Shown: positions 13,042 to 24,583, counted from the stretch's first letter. The stretch: 64,000 bases of DNA from Psococerastis gibbosa (GCA_963971405.1 OZ020486.1:28543419-28607418); one strand, 5' to 3'. The notes: generated from the sequence alone by a model not told the origin. Numbers and translations are program-made.

Positions 13042-13047
13042 TTTATT
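13042..13047 (-). terminator. Poly(A) signal of P3
   Basis: AATAAA on the minus strand 39 bp past the stop. The surrounding 3' UTR (ggacagtt, then attaaaataa) resembles that of P4. Confidence 0.65.
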
Positions 13048-13086
13048 TTAATTATAACTGTCCAAATAAATAAAGGAACAAAAAAT

Positions 13087-14203
13087 TTAGAGGGCGTATG
13101 AGCCACAACCGATCAGACCGCAGGAGCCAAGACCGAGGTTACAAGCGCCAAGGCCACATCCTCCAACAACTGGGCCACATCCTCCAATCACTGAGCCACA
13201 TCCTCCAATCACTGGGCCACATCCTCCAATCACTGGGCCGCATCCTCCAATCACTGGGCTACCGCATCCTCCAAATACAGGACCACATCCTCCAAGAAGA
13301 GAGTTGAGGCCACATCCAAGGCCACAAGGAGCAACCAAGTCAAGGGGGGCTGCTACTGGGAGTCCGCAGCCAAGGCTAAGACCACAGGCCGGAAGGACAG
13401 CAGACCCGCAAGCACCACCACATGCACCACAGGGCTAGAAATTAATAAAATTACTTGTAAATATGCAGACGAGACTAGCCGAGCCAGTTGAAACTAGAGT
13501 TCTGAATAGGAGAGATAGGAAATTCATTTCCCACCAAAAATATATACTTTTAATTTCTGGGACCACTCACCACGTATCCTATGACCATCCATTAAAAAAA
13601 ATGAACCGGGTGGTCCCAGAATTAAAAAAAGGTTTTTGCATCGCTCGAATGTTCCATCTCTCCTACATATAGAACTGAAGTTGAACCTAAAACATGCAAA
13701 TATGAAGCCTTCAGCGACCGATTGGCCATTAAGACTATTGACGGTTTCGGTCAGGATATTTGGTCAGACGACGATTTGGTCAGCGGACCTGACCGTTCGG
13801 TTCTAACTGTCCAATTAAATATGACATTCATGCGACTTACAACAGGTCAAGGGACGTTCAGCAGTCATTGGATTTTATTTAATTGAACTATTGGGGGCCA
13901 AACATACCATGAGAGATTATTATACAAATGACAGTTCGTAATAAAATCTTAAAGGGGCGAACTGTTGGAAAAGCTAAAAATTTAAACTAAGAACAACTTT
14001 CGCAGTCCTGGTTCTGGGCCTTCCTAGTTGAGTGTAAGAGAGCAGCCCTAACTCCGCTAGGTAAGCGTAATAGAACATAGAATATGCATCATTTATTTTA
14101 ATAGACGCATTAATTATTAAGCACGAAAATAAGAGTCAAAACCTACCTTTGCATATGCAACCGAAGCAAGCAGAGCGACAGCGAGGATTACGTTTCTCAA
14201 CAT
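13087..14203 (-). CDS. P3: secreted Gly/Cys repeat protein (134 aa)
   Basis: Exon 1 is 14203-14147 (MLRNVILAVALLASVAYAK, a clear signal peptide) and exon 2 is 13434-13087, phase 0. The mature protein starts PCGACGGACG, has a Gly/Leu/Cys stretch, then seven or eight copies of a 7-residue unit GGCGPVI (21 bp), and ends with a CGLIGCGSYAL tail. The KPQ domain is absent. The repeat style recalls some insect chorion and cuticle proteins, but no homology is claimed. It lies head to head with P4, which has the same exon 1 length, the same repeat and a similar 3' UTR, so the two are paralogues. The 19-codon exon 1 ending in Lys, followed by an exon starting Pro-Cys, is also the layout of P6. Confidence 0.87.
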
Positions 14204-14598
14204 TTTAGGATGAAATTTAAAAGTATTGATAACCGTACTAATTGTGTGTCCCTGATTTGAATGTATCGAATCATTGGCATCGATATCCTTTTATATGGCA
14301 AACTACATTTTATCTCTAAATAACATATGATTAATATTTTGTATTATTCTAGACATGGCTCAAACATATCGGGAATAGTCACGCGAAGTTAGATATTAAA
14401 ATTCTAAGATATAATTCACAGTCTAGATAAAGTACAGATAAACATCATGTTCTGGCTTAATATCAGAGTGATTATCTTTGGAAAATCACCTGCTAGGGTA
14501 TAAAAGAATGTCGAAGGAGTTGGTGAGCATAACATTCGAAATAAGGAAGTACCTAATTTAACTTACTTATTTAACTAAAACTACAATCTCATTTTACA
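14204..14598. promoter_or_regulatory. Bidirectional promoter region of P3/P4
   Basis: 395 bp separate the two start codons. A minus-strand TATAAA at 14290-14295 serves P3 and a plus-strand TATAAAAG at 14499-14506 serves P4, so about 200 bp of shared upstream DNA lie between the two TATA boxes. The pair is probably co-expressed. Confidence 0.72.
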
Positions 14599-15596
14599 AT
14601 GTTCAAGCAATTCGTCCTTGTATTCGCTCTTTTCGCATACACTGCCTATGCAAAGGTAAGATTTTGTTTTGAATATGCTATACAGTAGACTAATTACATA
14701 AATATCATAATCTATTTGATTTTTTTAATTAGCTTCCAACAGAGTATATGACATTTTTTTAAAAATATATATTTTAAGACGCTTGGACACATTATTACGA
14801 GTATTATGAATTTTTTATGGTGGTGAGCGGGGGGACAATATTTGAGTCTTTGAAAGTAGTAGTAGTACTAGTTCTACAAATAAAGGTAGATTTCAATTTT
14901 TTTCATCAAATAATTGAAACCCAAGCTCAACTAGCTTTTGTGCCTTTTCTATAAATACTCAACAATTTATTTTTTTACGTACCCAAGCTTTAATAGTAGT
15001 ACCGTAGACCCTTGAAGCAAAATCTATGCAATACCGAATATTAAAAATACTATTGTATTCACCATAAAAATGCAAAGGTTATTTGCAGCGAATTTCATGG
15101 TTTTACTTTTTTAAATTCTGGTTAATTATGTGCTGTTTCTCCATACTTCATAATATAGTCCATAATAAAAGTGATTTTCTTTTTCTTACAGCCCTGCAGT
15201 GCGTGTGGCGGTCGCGGATCAGCTCTTCTACCCTCATCCGGTCTTGGTCTAGGATGCGGCTTTAACACTCTTCTAGGTGGATGCGGCCCAGTTATTGGAG
15301 GATGTGGCCCAGTGATTGGAGGATGTGGCCCAGTAGTTGGAGGATGCGGCCTTAACACTCTTCTAGGTGGATGCGGCCCAGTTATTGGAGGATGTAGCCC
15401 AGTAGTTGGAGGATGCGGCCTTAACACTCTTCTGGGTGGATACGGCCCAGTTATTGGAGGATGTGGCCCAGTTATCGGAGGATGTGGCCCAGTGATTGGA
15501 GGATGTGGCCCAGTAGTAGGAGGATGCGGCCTTGGCGCTTATAATCTTGGTCTTGGCTCCTGCGGTTTGAGCGGTTGTGGTTCATGTGCTCTCTAA
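14599..15596 (+). CDS. P4: secreted Gly/Cys repeat protein (153 aa)
   Basis: Exon 1 is 14599-14655 (MFKQFVLVFALFAYTAYAK) and exon 2 is 15192-15596, phase 0 (donor gtaaga, acceptor cttacag). The mature protein starts PCSACGGRGS and is mostly GGCGPVI units in a higher-order pattern: blocks of one to three units separated by GGCGLNTLL. It ends CGLSGCGSCAL, like P3. There is no KPQ domain. A TATAAAAG box lies 100 bp upstream of the ATG and AATAAA 76 bp after the stop. It shares a 395-bp bidirectional promoter region with P3. The repeated, disulfide-capable Gly/Cys composition suggests a cross-linked structural protein; that is inference. Confidence 0.88.
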
Positions 15597-15671
15597 TTTG
15601 TAAGTTCCTATATATTTTTGGACAGTTACAATTAAAATAATTTATTTTTGTACTTTTTTCTATAATTTTAT

Positions 15672-15677
15672 AATAAA
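15672..15677 (+). terminator. Poly(A) signal of P4
   Basis: AATAAA 76 bp past the P4 stop. Confidence 0.7.
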
Positions 15678-16439
15678 TTATCATGCCACCTATAGTGAGC
15701 CAGTCCTTAGTCAACCACGGGATATTGACAACAGAGACGCATCTATCATAAAGGAAACATGAGGATGTGGCCCATGTCTTGAGAGACGTCTTGGTTTTAT
15801 ATTACCTATTTCAATGTTGGTTCATGAAAACAATTGGTTGTACAAGGTGGCACCATAAATTCAAAAAATATCCTTCGAGGGACCGATACTAAACCAAGCA
15901 AGTTTCTTAGAAATCACAGGTAGGTAGGCTTTGAGCAACGTTTCTATATGATTTAAACACTGGGCTGGTTTAAGTTCTGAGACTGAAGTAGTGCAGGAGT
16001 GAGACTTGGTTAAGTCAACCTGACACCTGCTACAATGTCAATGGTAAGCATGCCTGAGCATGTCGATTGTGTGGGTTGACATCGAGAACGTAAGCCAGCA
16101 AGCCAACAGTTTCATACAGAAGAAATACCAATTATGTTTGAAAAACAAATGGGGTCGTTGGCAGGGCAAGTTTATATTGGCCACTTCAAGTAGGTCAACG
16201 TTCATAAAAATATCTTCAAATAATTAATTAATAAACGTGCCGGAGATACTATCCGTAAAGCAGTAAAGCTCCATTTGAGGACGAGACACATGAAAAATTT
16301 AACGCATATCCCTGAAATACTCAATCTATCCATTCGCGTCAAGTACAAAAAGATTTGTACACTACAATTAAGTATCCATTTCATACGTTTCTATAATAAA
16401 ATGAAGCACATTTCGACAGCAATCATCGACCTACTGAAC

Positions 16440-16615
16440 TAATCAACTTCGGGGCAAGGCGACAGCGCTCTTCGACTTGTGCGAGTCTCTGCCCACCATG
16501 CGACGTGCCGCAACTCGAAATAAGTACCTATTAAATTTTTGTGTTTCTGAGGTGACTGAAGAGGTGCATTCATTAAATTGTTTTATTTGTTTGTATGCGA
16601 TTAGCTCATATACTC
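16440..16615 (-). repeat. Dispersed repeat A, copy 2
   Basis: Inverted copy: cttgtgcgagtctctgccca to gaggtgactgaagaggtg. Confidence 0.72.
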
Positions 16616-16825
16616 AGGCTAAACTATGGTAATTTGGGAGGTTTGAGGTGATATGAGATGTCTTTCTTTTTGTATATGGGCAACTAAGTTGATTACAATT
16701 TGCATTGCATACAGTTGATACATCTTAGTCGGATCCAGATATGAATTTTAAGTTCAATGATTTGGTTCAATTCGATATAAGCTAAAAATTTCTAGCATCA
16801 ATCATTTTACAGAATTGACTCATAC

Positions 16826-17089
16826 CAGTGGCGGACTGGGCCTGGAAATCGGCCCTGGCATTTTCAGATATCGCGGTCCCTTCCTCAGGTCAAAAAGGCG
16901 AACGCGCGCTTACATTTGAAATTCTAAATGCTGTTTATATAATCCCTGTTATTAACACAAATTTTACTTTATTTTGAAATATGTTACGATTTTTGTCCTT
17001 TGGACGTCCGGTCCCAAACAACAACTATTTTTGATCCGGCCCACCGGGCAAATGCCCATCTGCCCGCCGCGCCGTCCAGTCCGCCACTG
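16826..17089. mobile_element. hAT-like MITE (264 bp)
   Basis: Perfect 14-bp terminal inverted repeat CAGTGGCGGACTGG and the exact 8-bp target duplication ACTCATAC (16818-16825, 17090-17097). Non-coding. Confidence 0.9.
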
Positions 17090-17523
17090 ACTCATACCAT
17101 TGACTAATGTTTTTGCATAGGACCTATCAATTGCAATACAATCGAAAGTGAGAGTATGTATTGCATTTTTCTAAGATCTCTCCGTTGACCCGATATTGTT
17201 CTACTAAGCCACTACTAAGGAATTTTCACAAAAATAAAGCATGACATGTGTTACATCGATTAAAAATTATAATTAAAAAATATATAATTAATAGAGGAAT
17301 AGAAGATTACAATAAATAACAAGCAACATAATATGACAACCAAGCGTTATTTTAGGCTCAATATTGACTGACATTGAGGTCCACTACGTGTCATTCATCA
17401 GGGTCTAGCCGTTGAGAGGTGTAAATGAACCTAAGAGCAGTCAGCTTCTAAAAGACAGCCGACATAGAAGATTCAAACATGGGTAAAAGTAAAAATTAAA
17501 TTTTTCACTATGAATCATGAGCA

Positions 17524-18938
17524 TTAGGCGTCGAAAACTGGAGCGCAAATTCCAGAATCACAATTTTCCGGATTTCCATGACAACAATAGTCGACTGATG
17601 AGCTCCGAGCTAAACCAAAGCATTCCGCCTGGTTGTCACACTGTTCAGAAGGATTCCACGATATGCTTTCCGGACTTTCGGCCACCTCCTCGACATTGCA
17701 GCATCTTCCATTACACGTGGAATCACATTCGACTATGGTTGGCTCATCATCTGGAATCTCGCAAACACTTCCGTTGCTAGGCTAAAACACAGCAAAAAGT
17801 AAAACGTATGAAGAGACTTGTAAATGGACGAATAAAAAAGGAAAGTTTGCCTAAAGATTATGAGAATTACTTAAAACTTTACAAAAAAGTATGTTTTGGA
17901 AACAACCCGAACTTGGGCCTATATAACAGCTGAGTTTATTATGTAGCTCTAAGTAACAGGTGCATTGAAATTAAATTCTTTGAGTAAATACAGGCCAGTT
18001 CATTTTACTATTAAAAGTAGTGAAGAGTAATTTTTCGGATGCAACCATTGTTGTTTAGATTTGCCTATACTCAATATCGGTAAACTTTTTAACAGCCTTC
18101 TATACCTATTAACAGCATTCCCTATGGTGGAATTTACAGTCAGATCAATTAATATCTATTCAAAATTCAACTGAATTATTCATCATTTTACTTGGACTTT
18201 AATTGTCCCGTGGTTAAATATCGGTTTTAGACGTTCCTATCCTAAAGCACTAGATTTTTTTAGTATTTTTTTCATGAAAATTAAGCCTCTTTTTATTTTC
18301 GTACGCCCTGAACCACCCTGAAATTATCAAGGGGATGCGACTTAGTGACGAGTTTAGTTTACAATAATAAGTTATAAAATATACGTGAATTAAGAAGAAA
18401 TCGACGAAAACGATTTTGAGAAAAAATTTCTTAGTCGTTTTTAGAAGAAGTTTTCCAAAAAAGGAAAAAAATACCCGTGGAAAATATATCATCAAATTCC
18501 GTCGAACTGTTTGGCGTCCCAAAGCGACTTCGGTGGCAAGGTGGCAGCGTGCTTGTACTTGTGCGAGTCTCTACACACCTTGCGGTCGGAGACGTGTCGT
18601 AACTCGACACAAGTACCTATTAGGTGACTTAGTGAAGAGGTTAATCGGATACATTCATTAAATTGTTGGTACGCGATTTAAGCTTTTTATTAAATAAATA
18701 AATATTTAAAAAAAAGTTCCAGACATACCAACACAGACAGATATTTCGTTAAAACCACTTCTTTCGTTCCTGGGGCCTCAATACGTGTAAATCGGTTGGA
18801 ATCTGGAAATGGACAATTAACCATCCCAAAGCTTATCCATCTTAAAGATTTCACTGTTTACGAAGACGAGTTTCTTACCTTCAAAACTGCAGCCAAAGTT
18901 ATGGCAATAAAAATATAGTAGCATAAACTTTTGTTCAT
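17524..18938 (-). CDS. P5: short cysteine-rich secreted peptide (105 aa), outside the KPQ family
   Basis: Exon 1 is 18938-18879 (MNKSLCYYIFIAITLAAVLK, signal peptide; donor gtaaga) and exon 2 is 17781-17524 (acceptor ttttag), phase 0, 85 residues then TAA. Exon 2 contains no Met, so a start-codon-based ORF search misses it. The mature part begins PSNGSVCEIPDDEP, is acidic, and has 11 cysteines spaced C-x11-C-x3-C-x3-CC-x19-C-x5-C-x11-CC-x6-C-x4-C. The second half has the six-Cys, central-CC spacing seen in cystine-knot-like and colipase-like small proteins, but I cannot assign a family. A TATAAG box lies 35 bp upstream of the ATG. Gene structure matches its neighbours, the protein does not; it may be co-expressed with them. 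Function unknown. Confidence 0.72.
18530..18680 (-). repeat. Dispersed repeat A, copy 3
   Basis: Inverted copy inside the P5 intron (cttgtgcgagtctctacaca to aagaggttaatcggata). Confidence 0.75.
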
Positions 18939-19635
18939 TTTGCACGTTTAATCAGATGAATTTCAAACGCGTCTTATAAATCTTGACACTATAGTCTATT
19001 AGTCTTGATTATGTAAGTTAACTGTATTTAAGTTAGTTTTTAATCAGCTCAATGCGATAGGTATTTATGATTGTGCACGCAAATGATGATACGCATAGGC
19101 CTAAGAGATCGAGGATAAAATATGCAGCAAGATAGGATACAAGGTGCATTACTTCTTAACAATCAACACATCTGATTATAATTATTATTATTTTATAATA
19201 TTGATTGATAGTACCGGCTAGCCAGGCTAGAGTACTTCGAAAACACTCATGGGCTCTGGGTCTAAAGCATAAAGAAGAAGAATCAGTAAATTGCGTAGAT
19301 GCTGAAAAAGTTAAAATCAAAGCAATACCATGACTCCGTTGTAACAATAATACAGTAGAAGGAAAAACCTTCAGTAAGAATAATTGGAAATCTAATAATA
19401 GCCTACTACACCTAAGTAGTTTAAACCAGTGCAAGATGCCGCCGCGGTAACAAAAAAGAGTACATGATAACGCCAATAAGATGTGCGATATTCCGTAGAT
19501 CCCATAAAGTTGTATCAATTAATAGGCAGATTAATCATTTATATTTTCATTATACTTATATAATATATAAAATATTGTTAAAAATATGATAATATAAATA
19601 TTCCCTGACAATAATTTAATAAATTAAATAATAGC
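18939..19635. other. Intergenic P5-P6
   Basis: A minus-strand frame of 120 codons at 19156-19518 is open but has no signal peptide exon, no family resemblance and an ATT microsatellite inside; I regard it as chance. Confidence 0.45.
18973..18978 (-). promoter_or_regulatory. TATA-like box of P5
   Basis: TATAAG on the minus strand, 35 bp upstream of the P5 ATG. It supports the reality of this gene, whose second exon has no start codon. Confidence 0.55.
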
Positions 19636-21071
19636 TTAAAGCCCATAACCAGCAAGTCCTAAGCCTAAAAGGGGTGAGCAAGCTGGTACTGATGGTTCAA
19701 AAACGGGACAGTTGATAGGTCGGGCATTGTAGTGAATTTTTTCGATGACTGGAGCAGCAAGGGTTTGCACAAATTTACGGCAAGTTGGTACATTTATGAT
19801 CTGCTTGACGAGCTGGGGCCTGACAACAGTCTTACAGCAGACACAAGTGTTGGAGAGGGTGCGGGGCGAGGACGAACAGGACAAGTCCAACACACCAGAG
19901 CCGCAACCTCGTTTGCAGCCCAGGCAACACGGCTCGACACAGTCAAGGCCACACGATTTAGCGCAGCCAAGACCGCATGTTTTTCCACAATCCAGACCTA
20001 TTCCACACCCAAGACCACAGCCTTTTCCGCAGCCCAAGCCGCAACCAAGACCTAGTCCACCAACAGAGCCCACTAAAACTCCGGCACCGCAACCAGGTTT
20101 GCAACCAAGGCTACACGGCTCAACACAGTCAAGGCCACACGATTTAGCGCAGCCAAGACCGCATGCTTTTCCACAATCCAGACCGCAACCTATTCCACAC
20201 CCAAGACCACAGCCTTTTCCGCAACCCAAGCCGCAACCAAGACTTAGTCCACCAACAGAGCCGCAGCCAAGTCCGAAGAGTGGTGACCCGAAGAGGGCAG
20301 ATTGAATGCCAGAAGCTGGGCAGCAAGTGTCCAGAAGAACTGGGAACGACGGAGGGCACGGCTAAAATTAAAGGCAGTATTAGATTAGAACAACGATAAT
20401 TAAAGAGAATAGATGGCGCCAAGCCGTAAGCTAATTATTACCGAAACGCAGGGGGAAATCTGGTAACCTTACGATGGGTTAAACAGCAAAACAAGCGATT
20501 CCTCATAGTTCCAACATTAAAAAAAGAAAATATCGGCAACTAAAAAACTAAAGAACAATTCAACAGGCACAGTAAGTTTCTGTGTGCCTAACTCGCAATA
20601 CAAATAGCTTTATTTTGACTGTATTAAGCATATGGCGGTACCACCCGCTTACAAGAGGAAACTACCGCGTAATCAATGATTGACACCTCCGGATGCTAAC
20701 CCAGCCTGCCTGGATTAGAGTGATAAGCAAGTATTCACTGATTAGAGACTCAGATTTCAGGGAGCGTAAGGGTTTCATGCTGGATAATAAACAATACTCT
20801 ATTCACCAGTTCACCAATTCATTTAGTTGTAATGTGAAAACAAGTGTTTTCAACAAATAGTGGACAGTGGTAAGGTTCAACCCCGAAATTGTTCAAAATT
20901 GTCAATATTACATCGTGAAAATCTTATATTCTGCACCGGACAGCACTTTATTTTTTTAAACAAGGAAAGATATATGGCACACATGGCAGGAAGGAAACAA
21001 TCTGATTATCTTACCTTAGCTAGTGATTCATACACCAAAGCCAAAACAATGGTAAGCTTAAACAAAGACAT
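19636..21071 (-). CDS. P6: secreted Gly/Cys repeat protein with KPQ domain (260 aa)
   Basis: Exon 1 is 21071-21015 (MSLFKLTIVLALVYESLAK) and exon 2 is 20361-19636, phase 0 (donor gtaaga, acceptor ttttag). The mature protein starts PCPPSFPVLLDTCC, followed by two long copies of a Gly/Leu/Cys segment made of CGLGCGKGCG-like units with CAKSCGLDCVEPC. The KPQ domain is near the C terminus (about 189-238: TCVCCKTVVRPQ, INVP, EKIHYNARPINC), and the tail is short. Exon 1 length, its terminal Ala-Lys and the Pro-Cys start of exon 2 match P3 and P4, so P6 links the Gly/Cys proteins to the KPQ family. A TATAAAA box is 58 bp upstream of the ATG. Confidence 0.87.
19885..20275 (-). repeat. Internal duplication of about 200 bp in P6
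   Basis: Two copies of the segment encoding GCGLGCGKGCGLGCGIG through CVEPC-LGCK-GCG; one differs by a 6-bp deletion (CG lost after GIG). Confidence 0.85.
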
Positions 21072-21128
21072 GTTTGTTTATTTAAACTCCTTTCGGTTGA
21101 ATGACGGCTGGACAATTTGGAAATTTTA

Positions 21129-21135
21129 TTTTATA
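21129..21135 (-). promoter_or_regulatory. TATA box of P6
   Basis: TATAAAA on the minus strand, 58 bp upstream of the P6 ATG, the same spacing as in P2. Confidence 0.7.
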
Positions 21136-21829
21136 TGAATGAGATAAAATGAACTTATCTAAAAACATAAGGTGCCTAATCAAATAGATCAAATCATCTC
21201 TCATCCGATATCTATCCATTGTGCATAAAATATGCGTACTATATCTTTGCAAAACATAGATATTGCATTCTGCAAAATTCTATTGACCGATATTGCATGA
21301 TAGGTTAGTATCTTCAATGAAACCATACTTTCATCTCAATCACTCGGAGTAAATATTGCAAGTAGGAACGGGTTACAATACTTATAAATTGATCGGCTAC
21401 AATTCGTTCAGAATTTTTAACTCAAATTTGTTATGATTTTGTAACATATTAAAAAGAATGCGCAGAATAGAAGAATGATTAGTATTGTATCTTAGATAAA
21501 CGAAATTTTGTAATCAAAATAACTCCAACTTCACGATAAAGGAGATTTCGGCCTGAACATGCGGTATTTCACAATTCCCAAGCCAACTCAATCAGCGGGA
21601 GTGATTCATTGGACGCGAAATGCTCCTGTACCAAAACTAGATACATAAATTGTAGTTCTTCTGAACAACAAAATCTCAAGAAGTCCATCTAACGTCACTG
21701 GAGGTGAGGTAAATTCTAGGTAGGTCAGACCAACACATTACCACACAGCAATAATGGCAGAGCACGCAATGCATTTGAGCGTGAGGCGTTTTTTTTTAGT
21801 TTTATTGAGAATAAAACCCCCCCAAATTG

Positions 21830-22090
21830 AGTTAGCCCAAAATAAAAATAAAAATCCCGAGGTATGATTTTTGTGAACCTACATGCCGAATTTCATCATA
21901 ATCGACCGAGTAGTTTGCCCGGAAATCGATGAACAGACAGAGTGACAGAGAGACAGACAGACATTTCGTAAAAACCACTTTTATGGGTTCCTGGGACCTC
22001 AAAACGTGTAATTCCGTTGAAATCTCGGAATCGAAAATGTGGACCGTCACAAAGCTTTCCTTATACTACGTATAAATTGGAAAGCAAAAA
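21830..22090 (+). repeat. Dispersed repeat B (about 250 bp, with a gacagacag segment)
   Basis: Marker strings are cgatgaacagacagag, gacctcaaaacgtgtaa and caaagctttccttatacta. Further copies, all on the plus strand: 6600-6710, 18730-18845, 41470-41585, 57110-57360. No frame; likely a non-autonomous transposon family. Confidence 0.75.
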
Positions 22091-23274
22091 TTGGGTGCAA
22101 AATACCATAGTAAAACGAAAACCCCTTCTCGGTTGTTTTTTCAACAAATATTCAAATTTTAATTGAGAATCCACGTAACTGTAAATGTATATAAGATATG
22201 TAGATTGAACATAGAATATGGCGGTAACAAGGTGATATGAAAATGTCGCAGGCAAGTGAGGTGAATTACATTGAAGGCTCCAAATGTGTCACCTGAGAAT
22301 ATGCGATTTATTACTTTAATTAATATCCATGAGTGGAACATGTCGAGTCAGCACCGCGCCTCACACACCAACTTCAACTATACCTACCACTCCCCAATGA
22401 ATTTTGCAATAGGCACTTTGAAAATGCTCTGCTCAACCTAGCATAACTTACTGTTTATGCGCAGGGACGGATAATTATTTTTTCATGCCTATTACTAAAC
22501 TTTAAATTACGGGTGTAAGTATTTCTATTTACGCTAGCTAACTCGTTCCCATACTTAGCTAAATTGAGCTAACGCCTGTTGCGCAATGTCAATGGCCACA
22601 CCAAGTTGAATCCACCAGAACAGAGCCTGTTTCAAACTGGAGCAAACTTCCAAGTGCGCATAGCGTTGGCAGGGGAACATGGTGGGACATGATAACGCGC
22701 TGAGTCTACCAGTCATTCTAAGTGCGTGTTGAGTCCTGGTCACCTCCGAATTAATCGTGTGGGTTTACTATGTTCCCCAAGTTGTTCGGTATCCACTATA
22801 ATCTGCCACCCTGTCAGTCAACTACCCTTCTCCCTATGCTGAAGGAGTCTGTCCTTAGGGTGCCTCAAGTTAAGAAACAGACTCACTCCCCACGCCAGGC
22901 TGTCAGGGTTTATTAAAGCAGAAATGCGGAAAGTAGGCGTTGAAAAACAAGCAATGTCAATGGTAAGCATGTCTGAGCTTGCCCAATGGCATTTATAGTC
23001 AGTGTGGGTTGACATCGAGTTTGCCAACGGCTAGAAACTCATTAGGAAACAATACCAATAATGTCAGATAATTGGTCATTGGTAGGGCAAGGGAACCAAG
23101 TAGGCCTACTACCATAGAATATAAGTCAATTATTATAATGTAGGGTAACTGCGACCATCCATGTTCCATTCCATGTTCTGTAAGGCATATAATTAGAAAA
23201 ATTAGTTAAAGTTTTGAAAATTGTATTCTGCACAAAAACAGTTTAAAGGCGAACATTATAGATGAACAGAACTT

Positions 23275-24583
23275 TTAGAAAAATGCAAATTGAGCTGGAT
23301 CAAGAGGAGCATTTCCAAGCTGGCCTGGATATCCTTGGTAGGTGTCAGCGCAGCCCGATGAAACAACGGAAGGGGTGTTATACACTGGGGATGATTCTAA
23401 GTAGGCCGAAGAATCAGCACACGGGGTATCACATACTGGAGCAGCTGCGTAAACTGGGCTGCTGTTGATATTACAACTAGTTGGCTTAGTTTTGTAGACA
23501 ATCTTCTCAACCACTGGTTTGTTAAACGTCTGAATGTACTGACGAGTGATAGGGACTTCAATGATTTGCTTGACAGGCTGGTGGCGGACGATGGTCTTGA
23601 CACATTTGCACTTGTTGGAGAGGACTCTGGGAGCGGGAGCGGGGGCGGGGCCGCAGGCAGAAGCTGGGAGAGAGGAGCCGCACGACTCAGAATATGGCAG
23701 GAAATTTTGCCCAACAAGCGATGAGCCAGGGTCGCAAGAGTTCAAGGATGCGACAAAGTTCTCTGGATATTCGCATGCCTAGCAAAAAAATAGCACAAAA
23801 TTTAATTGATTGTCAATGTGATGTGAATTATGATGGTAAAACTATGTTTTATTGGTAAGTGAATTTTAACGATAAAATAATTATGAATAACAATATAATG
23901 GAAATTGGGGGGGGGGGGGGTGACCGAAAAAGTGGGATTTTTCAGGATTGAACTGGTTTTTTTTTATACCTAATACTGTATTTTCGTGTCATTTTCAGCA
24001 AAAAAAAAAAAAAAAAAATGGCGCACAATGAAGCATAGACTAACCCTCACTATTGGCTTACTCTCAAATGGAGCCATGGTGTTATACGTTTAAAAAAAAT
24101 ACAATAGCACTGTACGCCAAGCTAACAGCTAACAAAATACCCCATGGGAGGTATTTTTTATTAGGTATTAGTTCATGGACTTCTTATGTACGTAGGCCTA
24201 CATATTGAATTGTGCCCAACACCAATAACCCCAGGGATTTTTGGACATTTTTTGTGTTGTTTCCCAATTAATTTTCTGCCATTGACAAATTGGTAGACGT
24301 CAACCTACACCGACTACAAGCGATAACGAACAAGCTTACCATTGACACAATGCAATGTAAGCAAGACTTTTCCAAGTACTTATCAAAATCCGGGTACGAG
24401 CCTCTCAAGGAAGGTAACTTCTTTGGTGTAATTTAATTTAGTCTGAACCAAAATGTTCAAAGCACCCAATTTTTAATTGACTATGATTTATATTGGCAAA
24501 TTTTGATTGAAAAGTGTCGATATAATTACCGAGATAGAAGCTGCTAGTGAGAAGAGAGTGAACGAAATGGTATGGAAAAACAT
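23275..24583 (-). CDS. P7: secreted KPQ-domain protein, ACEYP subfamily (185 aa)
   Basis: Exon 1 is 24583-24530 (MFFHTISFTLFSLAASIS) and exon 2 is 23778-23275, phase 0 (donor gtaatt, acceptor gctag). Exon 2 starts ACEYPENFVASLNSCDPGSS, matching the ACDYP start of P8-P10. The KPQ domain is at about 70-120: NKCKCVKTIVRHQPVKQIIE, IQTFNKPVVEKIVYKTKP, Cys at the end. The usual KPQ is RHQ here. The tail is Ser/Tyr/Cys-rich with two SPVY segments and ends QFAFF. No canonical TATA box is visible upstream, unlike most of the cluster. The intron carries a copy of dispersed repeat D. Function unknown. Confidence 0.84.

Larger units (their letters stand above)
9853..13086. other. Intergenic P2-P3
   Basis: Contains an imperfect palindrome at about 10110-10240 (caatagcg and tagctattg arms), a 61-codon frame at 10550-10735 with no recognisable product, a degenerate hAT-like element at 11188-11716, and a short hairpin at 12047. 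No gene seen. Confidence 0.5.
15597..17523. other. Intergenic P4-P5
   Basis: 3' UTR of P4, repeat D (reverse), repeat A copy 2 and a hAT-like MITE; otherwise nothing. Confidence 0.55.
21072..23274. other. Intergenic P6-P7
   Basis: Repeat B at 21830-22090 and repeat D (reverse) at 22940-23100. The frames at 22555-22743 and 22818-23027 are not recognisable. Confidence 0.5.

Noticed and set aside
13150-13300. 21-bp repeats in P3/P4 as a possible CRISPR array
   Set aside because: They are in-frame coding repeats for GGCGPVI without unique spacers, in a eukaryotic gene.
13087-15596. Calling P3/P4 chorion proteins
   Set aside because: Gly/Cys repeats alone are not diagnostic, and the central domain of known chorion proteins is not visible.
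19732-20305. 186-codon Pro/Gln/Arg-rich frame on the plus strand over P6
   Set aside because: It is antisense to the Gly/Cys repeats of P6, with no signal exon and no paralogue.
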